Shown one piece after another: positions 27,389 through 37,118 of a DNA stretch of 64,000 nt. The stretch comes from Betaproteobacteria bacterium (GTDB lineage Bacteria > Pseudomonadota > Gammaproteobacteria > Burkholderiales > Rhodocyclaceae): NCBI GenBank assembly GCA_016709965.1, contig JADJLT010000006.1:124001-188000 (forward strand). The letters run 5' to 3'. The stretch's first letter is position 1, and each line of letters begins with the position of its first letter. The notes beneath the pieces were generated by a model. That model ran no database searches. It was not told the origin of the DNA and worked only from the letters and a program-made list of their open reading frames with translations. Position numbers and translations under genes: made by a program.

Positions 27389-28286
27389 GGTGACCTCCTG
27401 ATCAAAATTCAGATTTATTGGAATTAAACCCCATCTGAACACATTTGTGTGGTGCCGAACTTGGCTAATTCGTACCGAAGATTTCACGGTTATTCGCTGA
27501 GTAGTACATAGGCAAATGCCACGAAAACACCACCCGCCTGGTTATTGAAGCCTATGGAGGAAAGTGGCATCGATTGACTCAGCTGGAGCATCTCTGAATG
27601 TTTCGTTTCTCGGTGGTCACGGACTCAATTTGTCAATGTTCAAAGAAACAGTCACTCCCGGTTTGGTACCCTGCAGAATTGGCTATGCCAGAAAGAGTGC
27701 TTCCGATTAATGCCAGCGATGATTGCAATCGCCTACTTCTGCCCAATTCCCACCCACGCCTTTGAAACGCCACGGCTCATCCCCCAACCATTGGAGCCAA
27801 TTGACGCCGAACAAACCATTCGTATCTATTGATTACACATATTGCAACCAATAAACCTTGCCTGTTGCCAGGCTGTCCTAGCCGGGCGCGGCATAGAGTT
27901 GAAATGCCAGAGCCACTCTCCGTTTGCATAGTATCTCTCCAATTATTGCTTTGCAAATTGTCATTTGAACGTTATGAAAAATGGAAATTCGATCACTTAT
28001 TGAGCGCTGCCAACATTGGATTGAGACTTTGACGGTGTGCCTCGACAATGCTGATTGACCTCTTGGGGGGGGCATCGAATGAGTTGAACTTGCGCAACAT
28101 GGTGCAGACGGACCCGTACTGTTATCGCTAAACTTTCCGGTTCAAACGAACGTATTGAATAATCGTTGACGCTCGGAAATTACTATGGCAACGTGGTAAA
28201 GCACCATTGTCAATGGCTCGCAACCTCGGAGCGTTGATTTGTTCGAGTTGTCCCTTTCGAATCCGTACGTCTGCGACCGGACAAAT
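27389..28286. promoter_or_regulatory. Divergent intergenic region between the two T6SS arms
   Basis: About 900 bases between the tssJ start (leftward) and the tssA start (rightward), lower in GC than the flanking genes. It must hold the promoters of both arms. I looked for sigma-54 (TGGCAC-N5-TTGC) sites and found no good match on either strand, and no clear gene. Short open frames here (for example 27829-28032) have no ribosome-binding site or recognisable product. Confidence 0.5.
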
Positions 28287-29318
28287 ATGATCGATCTCGA
28301 AGTTCTTCTGACTGAAATTGCACCCGACTTACCCTGTGGGCCCGATTTGGCTTATGAGGCCGGGTTTCAGGAGTTGGAACTTGCAGCGCGGGGTAAGCCG
28401 GAGCAGCAATTCGGAGAAACGCTGATCCGAGCCGAGGAGCCTGACTGGAACGAGGTGCGTACCCGGGCATTAGCACTCTTCTCGCGGACCAAGGACTTGC
28501 GGGTCGCGGTGCTGCTAACACGTGCGCTGGTGAACACTGAGCAGTTTAGTGGTTTGGGGCCAGGGTTGCGTCTTATTGTTGCGATGCTAGAAAGATATTG
28601 GGATGTGGTGCATCCACGGCTTGATGAAGATGATGGTGACGCAACCATTCGCCTTAACACCCTCCACGCTCTAGCCAATAATGACGCCTTGCTTCGTGAC
28701 TTGCGTAATTGCACTTTTGTTGCTTCCAGGGCGTTGGGCCGCCTAACGGTTCGAGACGTGGAAATTGCGTTAGGCCGATTGCCGGTTCGTGCCGACAGCG
28801 CGGTTCCAGGCGAGCTCCACGTGGAGGCGATACTGACTTCCTGCGCCGCCGAAGATGCGGGGTTGGTGGCGCGAGTGAACGATGCCGCCGATGCCGTGCA
28901 AGCACTTTCGGGGCTCTTGGCGGATCGCGTTGGGGCGGCGCGCGCCCCTGATCTTGGGCCATTGAGGGCCGTAATTGGGGCGTTGGACGATATATGCAAG
29001 CGAGTTGGGTTGGGGGCATCCTCTCCGCAGTCAATCATTGATTCGCCTTCCGACAATCCTATAGTCGGAGTCGAGACAGCAACGGCGTCTAGTAATAGCC
29101 CCATATCGATAGAGGTTCGCAATCGGCAAGATGCGATCAAAAGCCTTGAACGGGTTTGCGAGTTTTTGGAGCGTACCGAGCCCGCAAATCCTGCGCCGCT
29201 ATTCATTAGACGGGCTCTCCGCCTGATGAGTAAAGGTTTCGTAGACATTCTGCGCGATGTTGCGCCCGATAGTGTTTCACAATTCGCGCGAATTGCTGGG
29301 ATAGAGGGAGAGCAATAG
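28287..29318 (+). CDS. tssA: T6SS cap/assembly protein TssA
   Basis: 343 residues from MIDLEVLLTEIAPDLPCGPD. The ImpA_N domain is clear: PCGPDLAYEAGFQELE, then EEPDWNEVRTRALALFSRTK and LRVAVLLTRAL. The C-terminal part is short and helical (RALRLMSKGFVDILRDVAPD), giving the TssA class that primes baseplate and tail assembly. The open frame begins at 28239, but ATG 28287 gives the conserved start. Confidence 0.93.
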   Translation: MIDLEVLLTEIAPDLPCGPDLAYEAGFQELELAARGKPEQQFGETLIRAEEPDWNEVRTRALALFSRTKDLRVAVLLTRALVNTEQFSGLGPGLRLIVAMLERYWDVVHPRLDEDDGDATIRLNTLHALANNDALLRDLRNCTFVASRALGRLTVRDVEIALGRLPVRADSAVPGELHVEAILTSCAAEDAGLVARVNDAADAVQALSGLLADRVGAARAPDLGPLRAVIGALDDICKRVGLGASSPQSIIDSPSDNPIVGVETATASSNSPISIEVRNRQDAIKSLERVCEFLERTEPANPAPLFIRRALRLMSKGFVDILRDVAPDSVSQFARIAGIEGEQ

Positions 29319-29460
29319 AAATATCCATGTTAATAGAATTTGAAAATCGAAAGAAATTACTCTTGTACAGAGAATGACGTTGGACTACTATTTGACGAAG
29401 TTCCTGTGAGCAAGGTCCATTGAGGTTCGGTCTGATGAGTCAGTAGCGAGGAGATTCGAA

Positions 29461-29979
29461 GTGGCCAAAGACAGCAGTCAGAAGTTCATCGCACGTAACC
29501 GTGCGCCCCGGGTGCAGATCGAGTATGACGTAGAGCTGTACGGAGCAGAGAAGAAGATTCAGTTACCCTTTGTTATGGGAGTGCTATCTGACCTTTCCGG
29601 CAAACCGGCAGAGTCACTTGCGCCAGTGGCGGATCGGAAATTCCTCGATATCGATGTGGATAATTTCGATAGCCGAATGAAGTCGATGAAGCCGCGAGTA
29701 GCATTCCAGGTTCCTAATACGTTAACCGGAGAGGGGAGCCTCAACCTTGAAATTACATTCGAAAGCATCGACGATTTTTCTCCGGGCGCAGTAGCACGCA
29801 AGGTAGATGCGCTGAATAAACTGCTCGAAGCGCGCCAGCAACTTTCCAACCTGATTACCTATATGGACGGCAAGAGCGGCGCAGAAGACTTGATTGCCAA
29901 GGTGCTCAAGGACCCTGCCCTGTTGCAATCCCTGTCCACCGCGCCGAAGCCCGCTGTTGAAGATGGCGCGGCGGGTTAA
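29461..29979 (+). CDS. tssB: T6SS sheath small subunit TssB
   Basis: 172 residues, GTG start at 29461 behind GAGGAG. The family signature RVQIEYDVELYGAEKKIQLP FVMGVLSDLSG is at the N terminus. The conserved LDIDVDNFDSRM and FESIDDFSP blocks follow. TssB and TssC form the contractile sheath around the Hcp tube. The gene is 34 bases upstream of tssC. Confidence 0.97.
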   Translation: MAKDSSQKFIARNRAPRVQIEYDVELYGAEKKIQLPFVMGVLSDLSGKPAESLAPVADRKFLDIDVDNFDSRMKSMKPRVAFQVPNTLTGEGSLNLEITFESIDDFSPGAVARKVDALNKLLEARQQLSNLITYMDGKSGAEDLIAKVLKDPALLQSLSTAPKPAVEDGAAG

Positions 29980-30013
29980 ACCACATCGTGATTCGATGCT
30001 GAGGAGATAGACA

Positions 30014-31507
30014 ATGGCAGAAATTGAGCAACAAAGTGTTCCAGCAGAGGGTTTAGCGACTGAGGGTGTTGAGTTTGCAGCTCTGCTGCAAAAAGAGTTT
30101 AAGCCCAAGACTGAGGAAGCGAAGAGCGCCGTCGAGCAGGCTGTGCGCACGCTGGCAGCACAGGCGCTGTCTCAGACTCAGCTTGTTAGCGATGATGTAG
30201 TCAAGTCGATTTCGGCAATCATCGCTGAGATTGACCAGAAACTTACTGAGCAAATTAACCTTGTTCTACACCACCCGGACTTTCAACAACTGGAAGGGGC
30301 GTGGCGCGGCCTGCACTATCTGGTGAACAACACCGAGACGGACGAGATGCTCAAGATTCGTGTCATGAACATCACCAAGAAGGAGGTGGGCAAGACGCTG
30401 AAGAAGTACAAAGGTACGGCCTGGGACCAGAGTCCGCTGTTCAAGCGCGTATATGAAGAGGAATATGGTCAGTTCGGCGGTGAGCCTTTTGGCTGTCTGG
30501 TGGGCGACTATTTTTTTGACCAAAGCGCGCCGGACGTGGAGTTGCTCGGTGAAATGGCTAAGGTCTCGGCGGCTGCGCACACACCTTTCATCGCTGCCGC
30601 GTCGCCAACGGTGATGCAGATGGGTTCATGGCAGGAACTGGCGAATCCTCGCGATCTGACCAAAATATTCACCACACCAGAATACGCCGCGTGGCGCAGC
30701 TTGCGCGAATCTGACGATGCGCGCTATATCGGTCTCGCCATGCCGCGCTTCCTGTCTCGTTTGCCTTATGGCGCCAAGACCAGTCCTGTCGAGGACTTCG
30801 ACTTCGAAGAGGACACCGGTGCTGCCGATCATAGCAAGTATACTTGGGCAAATTCGGCCTACGCTATGGCCGTAAATATCAACCGATCTTTCAAACTATA
30901 CGGTTGGTGCTCGCGTATTCGCGGCGTTGAGTCTGGTGGCTCTGTTGAGGGCTTGCCGGCCCATACATTCCCAACGGACGATGGGGGTGTCGATATGAAG
31001 TGCCCAACAGAGATAGCAATCAGCGATCGGCGCGAGGCGGAACTGGCGAAAAACGGTTTCATGCCGCTCATCCATCGTAAAAATTCCGACTTCGCCGCCT
31101 TCATTGGTGCCCAGTCACTGCAGAAGCCTTTCGAATACGATGATCCGGACGCGACCGCAAATGCCAACTTGTCAGCACGCTTGCCTTATCTGTTTGCCTG
31201 TTGTCGCTTTGCCCACTATCTAAAATGTATTGTGCGCGACAAGCTAGGATCCTTCAAGGAACGGGATGATATGCAGGTTTGGCTCCAGAACTGGATCATG
31301 AATTATGTGGATGGTGACCCGGCTCATTCTTCCGAAGAAACCAAGGCGCGTAAACCGCTGGCCGCGGCCGAGGTAGTGGTGGAAGAAGTCGAGGGCAACC
31401 CTGGCTACTACACCTCAAAATTCTTCTTGCGACCGCACTATCAATTGGAAGGACTGACCGTTTCCTTGCGGTTGGTTTCCAAGTTGCCTTCCGCGAAGGC
31501 TGCGTGA
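30014..31507 (+). CDS. tssC: T6SS sheath large subunit TssC
   Basis: 497 residues behind GAGGAG. TssC signatures: HHPDFQQLEGAWRGLHYLVN, KSPLFK-like QSPLFKRVYEEEYGQFGGEP, SWQELANPRDLTKIF, and GWCSRIRGVESGG. Complete and of normal length. It pairs with TssB to make the sheath, which is later disassembled by ClpV. Confidence 0.98.
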   Translation: MAEIEQQSVPAEGLATEGVEFAALLQKEFKPKTEEAKSAVEQAVRTLAAQALSQTQLVSDDVVKSISAIIAEIDQKLTEQINLVLHHPDFQQLEGAWRGLHYLVNNTETDEMLKIRVMNITKKEVGKTLKKYKGTAWDQSPLFKRVYEEEYGQFGGEPFGCLVGDYFFDQSAPDVELLGEMAKVSAAAHTPFIAAASPTVMQMGSWQELANPRDLTKIFTTPEYAAWRSLRESDDARYIGLAMPRFLSRLPYGAKTSPVEDFDFEEDTGAADHSKYTWANSAYAMAVNINRSFKLYGWCSRIRGVESGGSVEGLPAHTFPTDDGGVDMKCPTEIAISDRREAELAKNGFMPLIHRKNSDFAAFIGAQSLQKPFEYDDPDATANANLSARLPYLFACCRFAHYLKCIVRDKLGSFKERDDMQVWLQNWIMNYVDGDPAHSSEETKARKPLAAAEVVVEEVEGNPGYYTSKFFLRPHYQLEGLTVSLRLVSKLPSAKAA

Positions 31508-31610
31508 CGTGCAGCGAAGGAATAGATATCGAGTGGCATCTAGAGAGGCGCGGTGCCTGCAATCGCTTCGCTTCGTTACTTCAGCAGGTGAACAGTAAGA
31601 GGAGAAAATC

Positions 31611-32093
31611 ATGGCAGTGGATATGTTTTTGAAGATAGGTGATATCAAGGGCGAGTCTGCAGACGACAAGCATGCGGGGGAAATTGACGTTCTCGCATGG
31701 AGTTGGGGCATGAGTCAGTCCGGTACGACACACACCGGTACGGGTGGTGGTGCCGGTAAAGTGAGTGTCCACGATATTTCAGTCACGAAGCATTGCGACA
31801 AGGCTACGCCTCCCTTGATGTTGGCTTGCTGTAATGGCAAGCACTATCCAGAGGCAAAGCTTACCGTACGAAAAGCCGGTGAAAAACCGTTGGAATATCT
31901 CAAGATCACTATGAAGGATGTGCTCATTACTTCTTATTCCACTGGCGGTAGTGGGGGCGAAGACCGCCTTTCCGAGAACATCAATCTCAATTTTGCTGAG
32001 TTCAAGGTTGAATACACCCCACAAAAGCCAGATGGTACGGGAGATGCTGTGGTTGAGATCGGTTACAACATCGCCAAAAATGTCAAAGTCTAG
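31611..32093 (+). CDS. hcp: T6SS tube protein Hcp (TssD), first copy
   Basis: 160 residues, MAVDMFLKIGDIKGESADDK, with GAGG upstream. It has the Hcp1 fold markers IDVLAWSWGMSQSG, KVSVHDISVTKHCDKATPPL and KPLEYLKITMKDVLITSYS. Hexameric Hcp rings stack into the inner tube and can carry small effectors in their lumen. A second, divergent hcp follows directly. Confidence 0.97.
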   Translation: MAVDMFLKIGDIKGESADDKHAGEIDVLAWSWGMSQSGTTHTGTGGGAGKVSVHDISVTKHCDKATPPLMLACCNGKHYPEAKLTVRKAGEKPLEYLKITMKDVLITSYSTGGSGGEDRLSENINLNFAEFKVEYTPQKPDGTGDAVVEIGYNIAKNVKV

Positions 32094-32208
32094 TCACTGC
32101 CAGGACGTATAACTGCAAGCACCATTGTGAGTTGGTTTGCGTCTATGCACGGTTTTCAATGGTGTTAGTTATTCGAAGCTGATTGCCTCAATACCGAAAG
32201 GGTGCGTC

Positions 32209-32694
32209 ATGGCGCTCGGCGATATGTTCTTGAAGGTGGAGAGCGCTAGACAGGGCGCCATCAAGGGTGAGGCGCGGGATGCTGACCACAAGGACGAGAT
32301 TCAGATCATCCGCTGGTCTTGGGGCATGCGCGCGCAGACTGCGTTGGGCGGAGCCGGTCCTACTGGCAAGACTTCCGTGCACGAGTTGAGCATTGTCAAG
32401 CGCGTAGACTGTGCCTCAACCGCTCTCATGTCAGCCATGCGTAGCAACGATCTGATCAAGAAGGTGGTGCTAACGGTGCGAAAGGCAGGCGAAAACCCAT
32501 TGGAATACCTCAAGATCACGCTACAAAGCGCGCGCATTACCGCGTTTGACGTCGAGTCGGGTGCATTCGGGGACGAAGCTGAACTCATCGAAAACATGAG
32601 CCTAGCCTTCCAGCGCATTAGCGTCGAGTATGTGCCACAAGGCACAGACGGACACCCCCGCGGATCCACTAGCTTTGAAACGGAGATCGTATGA
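32209..32694 (+). CDS. hcp: T6SS tube protein Hcp, second (divergent) copy
   Basis: 161 residues from MALGDMFLKVESARQGAIKG at 32209; the open frame starts at 32137, but the internal ATG aligns with the first Hcp. Shared blocks are IRWSWGM, KTSVHELSIVKRVDCAS, VRKAGENPLEYLKITLQSAR and an ISVEYVPQ ending. Identity to the first Hcp is moderate by eye, so this is an old duplication, not a recent one. It may form its own tube or carry different cargo. Confidence 0.95.
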   Translation: MALGDMFLKVESARQGAIKGEARDADHKDEIQIIRWSWGMRAQTALGGAGPTGKTSVHELSIVKRVDCASTALMSAMRSNDLIKKVVLTVRKAGENPLEYLKITLQSARITAFDVESGAFGDEAELIENMSLAFQRISVEYVPQGTDGHPRGSTSFETEIV

Positions 32695-32791
32695 GCATGA
32701 TTCTGCGATTTTGCCTTTGGCTTAAGCCTCATCGGGAGGTCCGTCGATTGGTGCCAGATTCCGAGACCACAATGCTTACCTCTGACAGATT

Positions 32792-33613
32792 ATGTCAAAT
32801 CCATTGACTCCAGAGGAGTATCTGCGTGACGGCGATCCACGCGAGGCTCTGACTATTCTGCAGAAGCAGGTGCGTGCCAGACCGGACGACGCGAAACTGC
32901 GCATCTTTCTCTTTCAATTGCTTTGTGTGCTAGGGCAATGGGAAAGGGCACTCAGTCAGTTGGAGGTGGCATCCACCCTGGATCCTGCTGCATTAGCCAT
33001 GACCCAGACTTACCGCGAGGCAATCCGGTGCGAGCTACTTCGCACCCAAGTCTTTGACGGACGCAAGTCGCCAATGGTGCTCGGGCAGCCGGACGCTTGG
33101 CTCGCGCTATTGATCGAGTCCCGCCTCAGGGAGGGGCAGGGGGAGTTCGGCGCCGCAGAGGATCTGCGAAAGGAGGCCTTCGATCAGGCGCCGGAAACTG
33201 CAGGAAGTGTCGATGGGCAATGCTTTAATTGGATCGCCGACTCCGATATGCGTCTTGGTCCGGTACTTGAGTCAGTGATCAATGGCCGCTACTACTGGGT
33301 ACCTTTCTCCCGTTTGGTGCACGTGGTGATTGAAAAGCCAGTTGATCTCAGAGATGCGGTTTGGATTCCAGCGCATCTCGAGTTTGACAACGGTGGTGAT
33401 GCAGTGGCACTCATTCCGACACGCTACCCTGGATCGGAGTCTTCCGAAGATGGCCTGATTGCGCTTGCACGAAAGACGACATGGCTGGAAACAACTGCTG
33501 GTTTGTGTTGTGGTTTGGGCCAAAGAATGCTGAGTACGGACACCGGTGAATTTGCGCTGATGGATGTGCGTGACCTTGTTTTTGATGTGGCGGAACAAGA
33601 GCCGGCGAGCTGA
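32792..33613 (+). CDS. tagJ: T6SS accessory protein TagJ (ImpE family)
   Basis: 273 residues. The N terminus has a TPR-like helical repeat (EEYLRDGDPREALTILQKQV, then LRIFLFQLLCVLGQWERAL). The ImpE-specific C-terminal domain follows (NGRYYWVPFSRL, then IPTRYPGSE and ARKTTW). In Pseudomonas TagJ binds the TssB/ClpV side of the sheath. Its presence points to the HSI-I-like (i3) subtype. It is three bases upstream of tssE. Confidence 0.93.
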   Translation: MSNPLTPEEYLRDGDPREALTILQKQVRARPDDAKLRIFLFQLLCVLGQWERALSQLEVASTLDPAALAMTQTYREAIRCELLRTQVFDGRKSPMVLGQPDAWLALLIESRLREGQGEFGAAEDLRKEAFDQAPETAGSVDGQCFNWIADSDMRLGPVLESVINGRYYWVPFSRLVHVVIEKPVDLRDAVWIPAHLEFDNGGDAVALIPTRYPGSESSEDGLIALARKTTWLETTAGLCCGLGQRMLSTDTGEFALMDVRDLVFDVAEQEPAS

Positions 33614-33615
33614 TC

Positions 33616-34116
33616 ATGGCCACACTTGCTCCGCAGGAAAGACTTCAGCCTGCACTGTTGGACAGGCTCACCGACGACGAGCCCCAAAACAAACAAGAGT
33701 CGCGAGAAATGCGTGTCATCACCAAAACGCGGCTGCGACGAGCAGTGCTACGGGACTTGGCGTGGCTTTTCAACGCGACCGCCCCGGTTGGTATCGACTG
33801 GGATGGCTGCCCCGAGGCGCAACACTCGATCCTGAATTTCGGATTGCCTGCGTTTTCCGGGTTGACCGCATCCACAGTGGATGTCCTGGATCTCGAAGGC
33901 GCCTTGCGCCAAGCTATTCTCGACTTTGAACCGCGGATACTGCCAACCACCCTCCATGTGGAGGCGCTCCTTGCGGACAATCCTCTTGGTACTCATAACG
34001 TAATCAGCGTACGCATCCAAGGCGAACTTTGGGCCCAACCAGTGCCACTTGAATTTCTGGTACAGACAGACGTAGATCTGGAGACCGGCGAAGTCTCCCT
34101 TCGCGATTTCGGATAG
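33616..34116 (+). CDS. tssE: T6SS baseplate protein TssE (gp25-like)
   Basis: 166 residues. The GPW/gp25 domain is clear: LRRAVLRDLAWLFNA, SILNFGLPAFSG, and FEPRILPTTLHVE, the last matching the conserved EPR core that contacts the sheath. It is tightly packed between tagJ and tssF. Confidence 0.95.
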   Translation: MATLAPQERLQPALLDRLTDDEPQNKQESREMRVITKTRLRRAVLRDLAWLFNATAPVGIDWDGCPEAQHSILNFGLPAFSGLTASTVDVLDLEGALRQAILDFEPRILPTTLHVEALLADNPLGTHNVISVRIQGELWAQPVPLEFLVQTDVDLETGEVSLRDFG

Positions 34117-34123
34117 GGGCGAT

Positions 34124-36010
34124 ATGGACCCGCGCCTGCTTCGCTACTACAACCAGGAACTCCAGCACTTACGGGAAATGGGTGCGGAATTCGCGCAGCA
34201 ATTTCCAAAAATTGCCGCTCGCCTAGGCATGGAAGGCATAGAGGTCACCGATCCCTATGTCGAACGGCTCCTGGAAGGAGTTGGCTTTCTGGCTGCGCGG
34301 GTGCAACTCAAACTGGACGCAGAATTTCCGCGCTTCACCCAGCGACTGCTGGAGATCGTCTATCCGAACTTTCTGGCACCGACGCCGTCGATGCTTATTG
34401 CGCAGTTCCATCCAGACTTGAACGACGCTAACCTCGCCCGTGGTGTCACCGTGCCTCGTGGTGCTGCCATTCGAAGTCTTCTTGGCAAGGGGGAGCAAAC
34501 CGCCTGCGAGTTCCGTATTGCCCATGACACAGTTTTATGGCCGGTGCAAATTGCTTCAGCAGAGTATTTCAGCTCTGCTCCCGACCTGCCTCTCGCCTCA
34601 TTGACGGTGGGCAGCAAAGTAAAGGGGGGCGTACGTCTACGGCTGAAAGCGACGGCTGGACTCAACTTCAACCAGATCTCGCTAGATCGGCTGCGGCTTT
34701 ATTTGGGCGGATCCGACGAGACCGCCCACAAACTCTATGAATTGTGCCTCGGTTCGCTCCAGGGGGTTCTTGTTAGTCCGCCGCAACGTCCATCGCCATG
34801 GCATGAGTTTCTCCCCGCTCGAAACGTAACGGCAGCCGGTTTTTCGGACGAAGAGGCACTTTTGCCCGTGAGTCTTCGAGGGTTTCAGGGCTATCGTTTG
34901 CTTCAGGAATATTTTGCCTTTCCCCAGCGCTTCTTATTTATAGACCTGTGTGGACTGCAGCCCATCTTGCAGCGCCATAGCGGTAACGAATTGGAAATAG
35001 TACTTCTCTTTGGGCGGGGCGAACCACGTCTGGAGGGCGTGGTAGATGCCAGCAACTTTGCCCTGCATTGCGCACCTGCAGTTAACCTTTTCCCTCGGCG
35101 TGCAGACCGTATTCACCTGTCGCCCGGCGCACATGAATACCATGTGGTAGCTGACCGGACGCGCCCAATGGACTTCGAAATCCACGAAGTGACGGAGGTT
35201 CGTGGTTATGGGGTTGGCGCTGAAAGTGAGCAGACGTTCCTGCCTTTCTACGCAGCGAGCCATACCGAGGAGTCCGACTATTCGGCCTATTACATGATTC
35301 AGCGGCAGCCGAGAATGCTTTCAGCGCAGCAGAAGAGAACGGGGTTTCGCTCCAGCTACGTGGGTTCTGAGGCATTCCTGTCGTTGGTTGATCCGCAAGA
35401 GGCCCCTTTTCGCAGCGACCTGCGCCAAGTTGCCGTCAGTGCCACCTGCACGAATCGCGACCTACCGTTGTTGATGCCCTTGGGTGGGGGCAAGACTGAC
35501 TTTACGTTGGAGTCTGCTGCACCGGTTCTGGCTATTCGCTGCCTGAAGGGGCCGTCCAAGCCGGCTTCCCCGGAGCGGGAGGGTGGTCGGGCATGGCTTG
35601 CCGTCAGTCACCTGTCGCTGAATTACCTCTCGTTAGAGGACCGTTCGGTAGTCACTGGCCTCGACCATGGTGCAGCGGCACTACGAGAGATGCTGGGGCT
35701 GTACGACCCTGGGGTCGAGGCGGGTATGCACAAGCAGATTGATGGTGTGCGTTCCATCAGAGTGCGTCCGACAGTGCGCCGTTTTCCGGTGCCAGGGCCG
35801 ATAGCGTTTGGGCGCGGCCTTGAGATCACCCTGGAGGTAGATGAGCTTGCCTTTCAGGGAGGTAGCGCGTTTCTCTTTGGCGCAGTTATGGAGCGCTTCC
35901 TGGCGCGGCATGTTTCGCTGAACTCCTTTACCGAAACGGTGTTGCGCTCAGGTTCGCGCGGCGAAATTATGCGCTGGGCTCCCCGGCTCGGGGCCAAGGC
36001 AATAATTTGA
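34124..36010 (+). CDS. tssF: T6SS baseplate protein TssF
   Basis: 628 residues, the normal length. It begins MDPRLLRYYNQELQHLREMG AEFAQQFPKIAARLG, the family signature, followed by DPYVERLLEGVGFLAARVQL and LVYPNF-like EIVYPNFLAPTPSM. TssF and TssG form the baseplate wedge with TssE and TssK. Confidence 0.97.
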   Translation: MDPRLLRYYNQELQHLREMGAEFAQQFPKIAARLGMEGIEVTDPYVERLLEGVGFLAARVQLKLDAEFPRFTQRLLEIVYPNFLAPTPSMLIAQFHPDLNDANLARGVTVPRGAAIRSLLGKGEQTACEFRIAHDTVLWPVQIASAEYFSSAPDLPLASLTVGSKVKGGVRLRLKATAGLNFNQISLDRLRLYLGGSDETAHKLYELCLGSLQGVLVSPPQRPSPWHEFLPARNVTAAGFSDEEALLPVSLRGFQGYRLLQEYFAFPQRFLFIDLCGLQPILQRHSGNELEIVLLFGRGEPRLEGVVDASNFALHCAPAVNLFPRRADRIHLSPGAHEYHVVADRTRPMDFEIHEVTEVRGYGVGAESEQTFLPFYAASHTEESDYSAYYMIQRQPRMLSAQQKRTGFRSSYVGSEAFLSLVDPQEAPFRSDLRQVAVSATCTNRDLPLLMPLGGGKTDFTLESAAPVLAIRCLKGPSKPASPEREGGRAWLAVSHLSLNYLSLEDRSVVTGLDHGAAALREMLGLYDPGVEAGMHKQIDGVRSIRVRPTVRRFPVPGPIAFGRGLEITLEVDELAFQGGSAFLFGAVMERFLARHVSLNSFTETVLRSGSRGEIMRWAPRLGAKAII

Positions 36011-36017
36011 GGCGCCC

Positions 36018-37118
36018 ATGAATTCATCGCTCAATGAAAGTCCAAGCCAAACAACGGTAACCGAGGACGAAATTAGCGCGCTGTACCACGCTTTGGAGAC
36101 TGAGCCGTGGTCGCACGACTTTTTCCAGACATTGCGTCGAGTCGAGTGCCTGCATCAACTGAAGCCGCGCTTGGGTATGGCGCAGCGTCCCGTGGACGAG
36201 CCGCTGCGTTTGGGGCAAGAGCCAGCCCTCGACTTCGCGCCCGCAGCGCTATCGACATTCGCGCAGTCCGCCGATGGTCATCCGCCCAGGCTGCTTCAGC
36301 GTTTTTTTGGGCTACTTGGCCCAAATGGCCCATTCCCGCTCTACCTGACAGAGTACGCCAGAGATCGGTTGCTGCATGCCGGTGATCGGACTTTTGCGCG
36401 CTTCCTGGACCTTTTTCACCATCGCTTCTTGCTGATGTTCTACCGCGCGTGGGCACAGGCTCAGCCGACCGTGAGCCTGGACAGACCACAGGATGACAGA
36501 TTTTCCATATATGTAGGCGCACTTGCGGGCCTGGGTAGCCCACGGCTGCAGCACCGAGACGCCGTCGGCGATCACGTCAAGTATTTCTATGCAGGGTGGT
36601 TTTCGCGCCAGATTCGCAACCGTGACGGTTTGGAGTCGCTGCTGGCGGGCTATTTTCGCCTGCCAGTGCGCGTTGAGGAATTTGTCGGCCACTGGCTACG
36701 TCTTCCCAAAGCCGAGCGCTCTCGTCTTGGCGCGGAAGGTTCTGCCGGCAGCTTGGGCGTCGGTTTCGTGGTAGGAAAAAGTGTGTGGGATCGCCAGCAC
36801 AAATTTCGTATCCACCTTGGCCCAGTCACGCTGGCGCAATACGAGGATTTTCTTCCTTGCGGCCGGACCTTGCCTAGGCTGGTCGCCTTGGTTCGGCAGT
36901 ATCTCAGCATGGAACTGGAATGGGATGTCCGCCTGGTCTTGGCTCAGGCCGAGGTCCCACGTTTGCGCCTATCTGGAGACGGAAGACTGGGCTGGAACTC
37001 GTGGATGGGAAACTATATGCGTAAGCAGGATGCGGCTGACCTGACACTGGAGCCAGAGCAGTGGACGGACGGCGTCAAAACATGGGAACCACAGGACAGC
37101 AGGAGAAGATATGGCTGA
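36018..37118 (+). CDS. tssG: T6SS baseplate protein TssG
   Basis: 366 residues. Signature segments: EPWSHDFFQTLRRVECL, LLQRFFGLLGPNGPFPLYLT EYARDR, and the C-terminal LGWNSWMG. It overlaps the tssH start by eight bases, which implies coupled translation. Confidence 0.96.
   Translation: MNSSLNESPSQTTVTEDEISALYHALETEPWSHDFFQTLRRVECLHQLKPRLGMAQRPVDEPLRLGQEPALDFAPAALSTFAQSADGHPPRLLQRFFGLLGPNGPFPLYLTEYARDRLLHAGDRTFARFLDLFHHRFLLMFYRAWAQAQPTVSLDRPQDDRFSIYVGALAGLGSPRLQHRDAVGDHVKYFYAGWFSRQIRNRDGLESLLAGYFRLPVRVEEFVGHWLRLPKAERSRLGAEGSAGSLGVGFVVGKSVWDRQHKFRIHLGPVTLAQYEDFLPCGRTLPRLVALVRQYLSMELEWDVRLVLAQAEVPRLRLSGDGRLGWNSWMGNYMRKQDAADLTLEPEQWTDGVKTWEPQDSRRRYG

Noticed and set aside
27829..28032. 67-codon frame in the divergent T6SS intergenic region
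   Set aside because: No ribosome-binding site or motif; more likely part of the regulatory region.
27389..28286. Sigma-54 promoter for the T6SS
   Set aside because: Near matches have the wrong spacing between the GG and GC elements; nothing convincing on either strand.
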